In this document: piece after piece, positions 8,897 to 16,300 of the stretch
Layout of the letters: every line of letters begins with the position of its first letter
Position numbering within the stretch: position 1 is the stretch's first letter
Assembly: GCA_965220695.1 (NCBI GenBank)
Contig: OZ244838.1
Location: 2,418,001-2,482,000, forward strand
DNA length: 64,000 bases
From: UBA9620 sp965220695
GTDB lineage: Bacteria; Acidobacteriota; Vicinamibacteria; Vicinamibacterales; UBA8438
Reading direction: 5' to 3'
Made by a program: the position numbers and the translations under genes
The notes under the pieces: generated by a model
Databases searched by the model: none
What the model saw: only the letters and a program-made list of their open reading frames with translations
What the model was told of the DNA's origin: nothing

Positions 8897-9306
8897 TCCG
8901 CAACCCGTTGCGCTCGCGGCGGATTCCTGCCGGCCTGGCCGGGCTTGGCCAGTCGTTGGCTTCAACAACGGAGACCCCCATCGACACGGCCGTGCCTGGC
9001 CCGTCCCGTCTGCGCAATCAGCATGCATGACGTGCGCCCTCCCGCGCCCGTTCGATCTTGCGGACCGCCCCGATGCGGACTACGATGGACGCGAATCGGA
9101 GCCGCGGCGCCAGTGGGGCGGCAACCCGTACGACCGGGTTTGGCAATCCGCCCTGCCGGTAGGGACTACCGGCGTCGGAAGCGGAGTATTGCGCAGACGT
9201 CGGACGCGCACATGCGCGTGACATCGGGTCATCTCGTCATGACATCGCGCGTGCACGCCAAGTGCGCGAAGCAACCAGGCTGTCGCCGCCACGGGAGCGA
9301 GAGAAC
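8897..9306. other. Intergenic region, no gene seen
   Basis: These 410 bases lie between the permease remnant and the DUF3604 gene. I recognise no coding or RNA feature. A short inverted repeat, CCGGTAGggacTACCGG, occurs near 9158-9173. The ribosome-binding site of the following gene (GGGAGCGAGAGAAC) lies at its right end. Confidence 0.5.
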
Positions 9307-11010
9307 ATGAAGAGAGTCATCACGAAGCTGTGGCCGGTGACCCTGCTCGTCGCAGGCGTCGCGGCCCAGGGTCCGGCCGTGTCGGAGAACGTCTACTTCG
9401 GCGACCTGCACCTGCATACGCGCTACTCGAACGACGCCGCGACGCTCGGCACGACGCGCACGCCGGACGACGCCTACCGCTACGCGAAGGGCGAGGCCGT
9501 CCCGCACCTGGGCGGCATCGAGATCCAGCTCCGGACCCCGCTCGATTTCCTCGCGGTGACGGACCACGCGGAGAACATCGGCCGCGTGCAGGCGGGGCCC
9601 AATCCTCCCCCGGACCTCGGGCGCGCGGTCTGGGCGGAGATCGTCGAGGCGGCGGTCAGGCACTACGCGCCGGGCGAGTTCACCACGTTCGCCGCCTACG
9701 AGTGGACGGTGGGAACGCGCGAGGGCAACCTGCACCGCAACGTGATCTTCGCGGGCACCGACGACCTGCCCTTCCCGTTCTCGCGGCTCGATTCCGACAA
9801 CCCGGAAGACCTCTGGGACTTTCTGGACACGCAGCGCGCCGCCGGCGTCGAGGCGCTGGCGATCCCCCACAACTCGAACGTCAGCAACGGCAAGATGTTC
9901 GCGCTGGTCGACTTCGCGGGCTCGCCGATGACCGCCGACTACGCGGCGCAGCGGCTGCGCAACGAGCCGGTGGTGGAGATAACCCAGGCCAAGGGCACGT
10001 CCGAGACGCACCCGGTGCTGTCGCCGAACGACGAGTTCGCCGACTTCGAGCTGTTCCCGGAGCTCCTCCTCGCGAACCGACCCATCGGCGGGGACGGGCC
10101 CCGCGCCGGGGTGGTCCGCGTCGACGGGCTCGTGCCCGGGAGCTACGCGCGCGAGGCGCTCGTCAACGGGGTGCGGATGCAGGCCGAGCGGGGGTTCAAT
10201 CCGTTCCAGTTCGGCTTCGTCGGCGCGACCGACTTCCATTCCGGCACCTCGGCGGTCGAAGAGAACAACATGACGAGCCTGTCCGGCGACGGGGTCGACG
10301 CGACGCTCGAGGAGCGGCTCGTCACCAACACCTGGAGCCGGCTGCCGTTCGTCGCGCGCAGCGCCGCCGGGCTCACCGCGGCCTGGGCCAACGAGAACAC
10401 CCGCGACGAGCTCTACGCCGCATTCCGCCGCCGCGAGACCTACGCCACGACCGGAACCCGCATCACCGTGCGCTTCTTCGGGGGCTGGGACTACGCCGAC
10501 GGCGTGCTGGACGGCGACGACTGGGTCGCGCAGGGGTATGCCGGCGGCGTCCCCATGGGCGGGGTGCTGCGCGGGGCCGAGGGCGATGCGCCGGCGTTCG
10601 TCATCCGGGCCGCGAAGGACCCGGTGGCGGCCAATCTCGACCGCATCCAGGTCATCAAGGGCTGGAGCGTGGAGGGCGAGACGTTCGAGCGCATCTACGA
10701 CGTCGCGCTGTCCGACGGCCGGCAGGTCGGCCCCACCGGGACGGCGCCGCCGGTCGGCAACACCGTCGACGTCATGCGGGCCACCTACACCAACGACATC
10801 GGCGCGGCGTCGCTCGAGACCGTCTGGCGGGACCCCGACTTCGACCCCGACGTGCACGCGGTCTACTACGTGCGGGTCATCGAGATCCCCACCCCGCGCT
10901 GGTCGACCTACGACACCGCGGCGGCCGGCCTCCCCCCGCGCGGGGACGTGATGCCGACGTTGCAGGAGCGCGCGTACACGTCCCCGATCTGGTACATGCC
11001 GGAGAACTAG
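9307..11010 (+). CDS. Secreted DUF3604 family protein (PHP-like metal site)
   Basis: The 567-residue protein starts at ATG 9307, preceded by GGGAGCGAGAGAAC, and has a signal peptide over residues ~1-22. An in-frame upstream start at 9262 has no better signal. The motif FGDLHLHTRYSNDA (His35, His37) and AVTDHAEN resemble the metal-binding motifs of the PHP superfamily, and DUF3604 is known from such secreted proteins. Other family phrases are YEWTVG, NLHRNVIF, SNGKMF, FGFVGATDFHSGT and the C-terminal SPIWYMPEN. It heads a tight operon with a parvulin-like gene (31-nt gap) and a HupE-like gene. The enzyme substrate is unknown; periplasmic hydrolysis is inferred. Confidence 0.85.
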   Translation: MKRVITKLWPVTLLVAGVAAQGPAVSENVYFGDLHLHTRYSNDAATLGTTRTPDDAYRYAKGEAVPHLGGIEIQLRTPLDFLAVTDHAENIGRVQAGPNPPPDLGRAVWAEIVEAAVRHYAPGEFTTFAAYEWTVGTREGNLHRNVIFAGTDDLPFPFSRLDSDNPEDLWDFLDTQRAAGVEALAIPHNSNVSNGKMFALVDFAGSPMTADYAAQRLRNEPVVEITQAKGTSETHPVLSPNDEFADFELFPELLLANRPIGGDGPRAGVVRVDGLVPGSYAREALVNGVRMQAERGFNPFQFGFVGATDFHSGTSAVEENNMTSLSGDGVDATLEERLVTNTWSRLPFVARSAAGLTAAWANENTRDELYAAFRRRETYATTGTRITVRFFGGWDYADGVLDGDDWVAQGYAGGVPMGGVLRGAEGDAPAFVIRAAKDPVAANLDRIQVIKGWSVEGETFERIYDVALSDGRQVGPTGTAPPVGNTVDVMRATYTNDIGAASLETVWRDPDFDPDVHAVYYVRVIEIPTPRWSTYDTAAAGLPPRGDVMPTLQERAYTSPIWYMPEN

Positions 11011-11041
11011 CGCAGACGAGCACCGCGCGGCCGGACGCTTC

Positions 11042-11917
11042 ATGACAGCATCCCCGTGGCGACGGTTCTGGCGTGAGCCCCTGACCCGGTTCTTCGCGGC
11101 CGGGGCCGGGCTCTTCGTGCTGTACGCACTGGTGGGAAGCCGGGCGCCGACCGACGACCGCCGCATCGTCATCGACGAGTACGAGCTGCAGGCGCTGGCC
11201 GCCCTGTGGCAGGCCCAGTGGAGGCGTCCGCCGACCGGTGACGAGCTGACGCGGCTCGTCTCGGACCGCGTGCGCGAGGAAGTGCTGTATCGCGAAGCCC
11301 TGGCCCTCGACCTCGACGAGAACGACGTCCTCGTCCGCCGCCGCCTCGCGGAGAAGCTCGAGACGGCCCTGAACGACGTCGCGGCGACGACCGAGCCGAG
11401 CGACGACGACCTCCGCCGGTACTTCGAGTCGCACGTCGATCGGTATGTCGAGCCCGCCGGCCTGACCCTGACCCACCGGTTCTTCAGCCATGATCGCCGG
11501 GGTGACTCGGCGGAAGCGGACGCCCGTCGGGCGCTCGAAGCGCTGGCCGCCGGCGGGACGGTGGACGACGACAGCTTTCACGCGGCCAAGACCCTGACGT
11601 TGCAGGACGCCGACGGGCTGGAGCGGATCTTCGGCGCCGCGTTTCACGATGCCGTGCTCGAGCACGCGGCCCGGCCCCGGTCGCGGCACGCGTGGTTCGG
11701 ACCGGTCCCCTCGGCGTACGGGACCCACGTGGTGCGGGTCGACGCTTACCGGGAGGGGCGCCGGCAAACGCTGGACGAGGTCCGCGAGACCGTGCTCGAC
11801 GACTGGCGCCGCGACCACGTCGCCGCGCGCGAGTCCGAGCGCTACGCCGAGATGCGGGCCCGCTACGAGGTCGACGTGGCGCCGTTCGCCTCGATCGGCG
11901 ACCTGGTGCAACCGTGA
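11042..11917 (+). CDS. Membrane-anchored parvulin-type peptidyl-prolyl isomerase
   Basis: The 291-residue protein has one N-terminal membrane anchor (residues ~17-35) and a SurA/PpiC-like helical region: ALAALWQAQWRRPPTGDELT, RVREEVLYREALAL and DVLVRRRLAEKLE. A divergent parvulin domain follows at ~115-245, with THRFFS, WFGPVPSAYGTHVVRVD and R-Q-TLDEV. It belongs to the group of peptidylprolyl isomerases found beside DUF3604 and HupE genes in Acidobacteriota and Proteobacteria. It probably acts in the periplasm as a folding factor for a neighbour's product, an inference from context. Its TGA overlaps the GTG start of the next gene (GTGA at 11914-11917). Confidence 0.8.
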   Translation: MTASPWRRFWREPLTRFFAAGAGLFVLYALVGSRAPTDDRRIVIDEYELQALAALWQAQWRRPPTGDELTRLVSDRVREEVLYREALALDLDENDVLVRRRLAEKLETALNDVAATTEPSDDDLRRYFESHVDRYVEPAGLTLTHRFFSHDRRGDSAEADARRALEALAAGGTVDDDSFHAAKTLTLQDADGLERIFGAAFHDAVLEHAARPRSRHAWFGPVPSAYGTHVVRVDAYREGRRQTLDEVRETVLDDWRRDHVAARESERYAEMRARYEVDVAPFASIGDLVQP

Positions 11918-12900
11918 GAGCGGCGGGCCGCGTGTTGACGGCGATGGCGCTGTGGTCGCTGGCATCGCCGGCGCACGGCCACGAGACGCGCCTGGCGTTC
12001 CTGGAAGTGCGCGCGCTGGGGGCCGGCGACTTCGTGTCCGTGCTGAAGATTCCGGTGACGGGCGCGACTGCGTGGCCCATCGAGGTGAGGCTGCCCGCGA
12101 CCTGCGCGCCCCGGGGCCCCGACCGCCGCTCCCGCCAGGCGGACAGCCTCGTGGTCGAGCAACGGTTCTTCTGCGACGCGACCGCCGGCCCGCCGGTCAT
12201 GGGGCTCGCGGGCCTCGCGGGCGGCTTCGTCGACGTCCTGGTGCACGTCGAGGACGAGCACGGCAACCGGTTGACGCGCGTGGCGTCGGGCGCGCTGACC
12301 GAGATCCCGTTGAGCCCGGGCTCGGCGGGGGTCCGGGACCGCCTCGTGCTCGGCGTCGAGCACATCCTGGGCGGCGTCGATCACCTGCTGTTCGTCGCCG
12401 GCATGATCCTGCTCGTCCGCGGATGGCGCCGCCTCGTCGCCACCATCACCGCGTTCACCGTCGCGCACTCCATCACCCTCGGCATGACGGTCCTCGACGT
12501 GGTGCGCGTGCCGGGCCCGCCCGTCGAGGCGTTCATCGCCCTGTCGATCGTCTATCTCGCGTTCGAGATCCTGCGGCGCGACGACGGGACCGCCGGTTCG
12601 GCCAGGCCGTGGACGATGGCGTTCGCGTTCGGGCTCATGCACGGGTTCGGCTTCGCGGGCGCCCTGCTCGACACCGGCTTGGCGGGCCGCGACGTCCCGA
12701 TGACGCTGCTGCTCTTCAACCTGGGCATCGAGCTGGGGCAGATCGCGTTCGCGGCCGCGTGCGGCATGGTACTGTGGGGCTGCTACCGGCTCCTCGACAC
12801 GCCGGCCCGGCGCGCCCGGCTCGACCACGCCGCCGCGTACGGCCTCGGCGCCGTCGCAAGCTTCTGGGTCATCGATCGAGTCGTCGCATTCTGGGGGTGA
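11914..12900 (+). CDS. HupE/UreJ family membrane protein
   Basis: The GTG start at 11914 overlaps the stop of the parvulin gene, which indicates translational coupling. The protein has 328 residues: a signal peptide, a ~140-residue extracytoplasmic beta-rich domain starting at HGHETRLAFLEV, then about six membrane helices. Family signatures are GVEHILGGVDHLLFVAGMIL, TAFTVAHSITLGM, VEAFIALSIVYLAFEI, FGLMHGFGFAG and LLFNLGIELGQI. The His residues in EHILGGVDHLLF, AHS and MHGFGFA are those proposed to carry Ni or Co in HupE/UreJ. Metal specificity here is unknown. The pairing with a DUF3604 PHP-like protein suggests metal supply or export linked to that enzyme. Confidence 0.85.
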   Translation: MRAAGRVLTAMALWSLASPAHGHETRLAFLEVRALGAGDFVSVLKIPVTGATAWPIEVRLPATCAPRGPDRRSRQADSLVVEQRFFCDATAGPPVMGLAGLAGGFVDVLVHVEDEHGNRLTRVASGALTEIPLSPGSAGVRDRLVLGVEHILGGVDHLLFVAGMILLVRGWRRLVATITAFTVAHSITLGMTVLDVVRVPGPPVEAFIALSIVYLAFEILRRDDGTAGSARPWTMAFAFGLMHGFGFAGALLDTGLAGRDVPMTLLLFNLGIELGQIAFAAACGMVLWGCYRLLDTPARRARLDHAAAYGLGAVASFWVIDRVVAFWG

Positions 12901-13046
12901 GACGCCGATGCCGCCGCTCGCACGACCACGTCCACCCACGGAATCAGGGGCCGGCAGAATCTGCTATCGTCGGATTCCCGGGCGGCACGGCCCACCAGCG
13001 CGATCGAGACGCAGGCGGCGGCGATGAGGACCGGGTTCGCACGCAT
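12783..13046 (-). pseudogene. 5' fragment of a secreted-protein gene running antisense into hupE
   Basis: ATG 13046 is preceded by an excellent ribosome-binding site (GGGAGGAATCACG), and the first ~20 residues (MRANPVLIAAACVSIALVG) look like a signal peptide. After about residue 30 the sequence is Arg/Ser/Ala-rich and overlaps the 3' end of the HupE gene on the other strand, so the downstream part is almost certainly not genuine. The simplest reading is a gene start whose body was deleted. I cannot name the family. Confidence 0.3.
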
Positions 13047-13309
13047 CGTGATTCCTCCCGCCACTGTGAATCAAATCCGGTGCGGAGAGAGAATGCGTTC
13101 CGCTCGAACCGCGTCTCCGTGCATGAATCGACAATTGACGTCGGTCCCCCGAACGGCGATTCTCGACACGAACCGATCAGTCGACGTGGCAATCCGCCCG
13201 TAAACGCGGGCCAATCCGCGTTTCGACACACGTCCGGGCGCAGTCGGGGGCAGCGGGAGCGACGCTTCAACGGGGTTGCTCGTGCGCACCGTCGTCCCCG
13301 CATGAAGGC
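13047..13309. promoter_or_regulatory. Upstream region of the helicase fusion with an 8-bp inverted repeat
   Basis: The region contains a perfect inverted repeat, AAACGCGG (13202-13209) and CCGCGTTT (13216-13223), with a 6-nt spacer. It lies ~90 nt before the start of the exonuclease-RecQ-UvrD gene and is operator-like in size. No clear -35/-10 pair was chosen. Its regulatory role is an inference from symmetry and position only. Confidence 0.35.
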
Positions 13310-16300
13310 ATGACCTGTTCGCCTCCCTGCCTCTCGCTCGATCTCGAAGTCGGCAAGCGGGACCGCCGCATCCACGCCTTCGCCGCGGTGCGCCCGGATA
13401 CCGGCCAGCGCCTGTTCTACCGCAGCGGCGACCTGCCGGCGGCATTGGCGCGGTTGGACGATCTCGCCGAGGACGCCGCCTTCCTGGTGGGCCACAACCT
13501 GATCGCCTTCGATCTGCCGCATCTGGCCGCGGCGAAGCCGGACCTCCGGTTGTTGAAGCTGCCGGCGGTGGATACATTGCGGCTCAACCCCCTTGCCTTT
13601 CCGCGCAATCCCTATCACCACCTCGTCAAGCACTACCAGGACGGGCAGCTCAAACGCGCGCGAGTGAACGACCCGGAGCTTGATGCCCGGCTCACGCTGG
13701 ACCTCTTCGATGACCAGCGCCGCGCCCTGCAAGGCGCCGCGCCGGAATTGCTGCTGGCCTGGCACTGGCTCATCACGACCGACGGCGACGGGGCCGGCCT
13801 CGACGACCTATTCTACGAACTGCGAGGGTCACCGCGACCGTCGGGCACCGAGGCGCGCACGACAATAGAGGGCTGGCTGGAGGGCAATGCCTGCCGGACC
13901 CGCCTCGGCAAGGTCATGACGGACGCGGCCCGTCCCGGCTGGGCGTTGGCCTATGCCCTGGCGTGGCTGTCGGTATCCGGGGGCAACTCGGTCATGCCGC
14001 CCTGGGTACGCCACCAGTTCCCGGCGGCGGGGCGGCTGGTTCGCCGGCTGCGGGACACCCCCTGCGCCGGACCCGCCTGCGGCTGGTGCCGGGAACGACA
14101 CGACGCCCGCAAGGAGCTCTCCCGCTGGTTCGGCTTCGCCGACTTCCGCCCGGTGCCGGCCGGGACCGATGGCCGCCCGATGCAGCAGTCGATCGTCGAG
14201 GCATCGATGGCCGGGGAGCATGTACTCGGGATCCTGCCCACCGGGACCGGCAAGTCGCTCTGCTACCAGATCCCGGCGCTGTCCCGTTACGACAAGACCG
14301 GCGCCTTGACGGTGGTGATATCGCCCCTGGTCGCACTGATGGCGGACCAGGTGGCGGGACTGGAGGCGCGCGGGATTGGCTCGTGCGTTGCCATCAACGG
14401 GCTGCTCTCCCTGCCCGAACGGTCCGCTGCGCTGGATCGGGTCCGGCTCGGTGATGCAGGCCTGGTGCTCGTCTCGCCTGAGCAACTCCGAAACCGCTCC
14501 TTCCGGCGCGTGCTGAATCAGCGCGAGATCGGCGCCTGGGTGCTGGACGAGGCCCACTGTATCTCGAGGTGGGGGCACGACTTCCGGCCCGACTATCGCT
14601 ACGTGGGACGCTTCATCCGCGAAAAGGCGCGACCGGAACCGATCCCGCCGGTGCTGTGCCTGACCGCCACCGCCAAGCCCGATGTCGTGGCGGACATCGC
14701 GCAGCACTTTCGGGACGAGCTCGGCGTCGAGCTGCGGATCTTCGACGGAGGCGCCCATCGCACCAACCTGGAGTTTGTGGTGGTACCGACGACCGGGGCC
14801 GAGAAATTTCCCCACATCCACCAGATCCTGACTGCCGACCTGCCGGAGGGCACACCCGGAGGCGCCATCGTCTACTGCGCAACCCGGCGGCGGACCGAAG
14901 AGGTGGCGGAGTTCCTGCGAGCCAAGGAGGTTGCGGCGGACCACTTTCACGCCGGGCTGCCGCCCGAGAGCAAGAAAAGCGTCCAGCAGCGCTTCATCGG
15001 CGGCGAACTGCGCGTGATCGCAGCCACCAATGCCTTCGGCATGGGCATCGACAAACCGGACGTGCGGCTGGTGATCCACGCCGACATTCCGGGATCGCTG
15101 GAGAACTACGTGCAGGAAGCGGGCCGCGCCGGTCGCGACCGGCAGACCGCACGCTGCGTGCTCCTCTATGCAACGGACGACGTGGAGCGGCAGTTCGGCA
15201 TGTCGGCGCGGTCGCGGCTCACCCGGCGGGAGATCCACGGCGTGCTGCGCGCGTTGCGCAACCTGGACCGCAAGAAACGCCCGGGCGGCGCGGTCGTGGC
15301 CACCGCCGGCGAGATCCTCAGCGAGGACGACGAAAAGGTATTCGAGCGAGACTCGGCCACCGACGACACCCGCGTGCGGACCGCCCTCGCGTGGCTGGAG
15401 GAGGCGGTGCTGCTCACACGGGAGGAGAACCGGGTACAGGTGTTCCCTTCGTCCCTCCGGGTCAGCTCGGTGGAGGAGGCGCGCGCCAAGCTCGACAAAC
15501 AACCCATGGCGGACACGTATCGCCGCCAGTTGCTGGCGCTCGCCGCGACGCTGATCGACGCCGATCCCGACGACGGCATCTCCACCGACGAACTGATGGG
15601 TGTATCGGGTCTGAGCGCCGAGGGCGTGCGCGGCGCCCTCTACGACCTGGAGCGGCTGGGCATAGCCAGCAACGACACGGCGCTGACCGCCTTTGTCCAT
15701 GCCGGGGTGGAGCGCAGCTCGCGGAAACGTCTCGAAGAGGCGGCGGCTCTGGAGACCACGTTGATAGAGCACCTGCGCCAGACGGCGCCGGATATGGGCA
15801 AGGGCGACACCTCGGCGCTGCATTTGCGGGTCGCCGCCCAGGTGCTGCGGGAAGAGGGGGTGGCCGATCCCCTGCCAGAACGGCTCTGGCGGATCCTCCG
15901 CGGCCTCGCATACGACGGTCAGGGCGAAGGGGGCGGCGCCGGCAGCCTGCGGGTGCGCAAGCGAGACGCGGAGACGGTGCAGGTCACTCTGCAACGCGAG
16001 TGGACGGCATTGACGAAGACCGCGGCGCTCAGACGCGCGGCGGCGAAGCGCTTGCTCGAGCACCTGCTCGCCTGCCTGCCATCCGGGCAGCGGGGCACGG
16101 ATCTGCTGGCCGAGACCACCCTCGGCAAGCTGCTGGCAGCGATTGAGTCCGACATCATTCTCAAGAGCGAAGTCAGGAAATCAGGCAAATTGCTGGACCG
16201 CGCCCTCCTGTGGCTGCACGAGCAGGAGGTCATCCGCCTCCACAAGGGCTTGGCGGTATTCCGTCCGGCCATGACCATCCGCCTCACGCAGGAGAAGCAA

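Noticed and set aside
9229..11172. Open frame of 647 codons on the minus strand
   Set aside because: Antisense to the DUF3604 gene; low-complexity Arg/Gly/Val sequence and no ribosome-binding site.
13829..16063. Open frame of 744 codons antisense to the helicase fusion
   Set aside because: The plus strand carries helicase motifs throughout; this frame has none and is His/Arg/Gly-rich.
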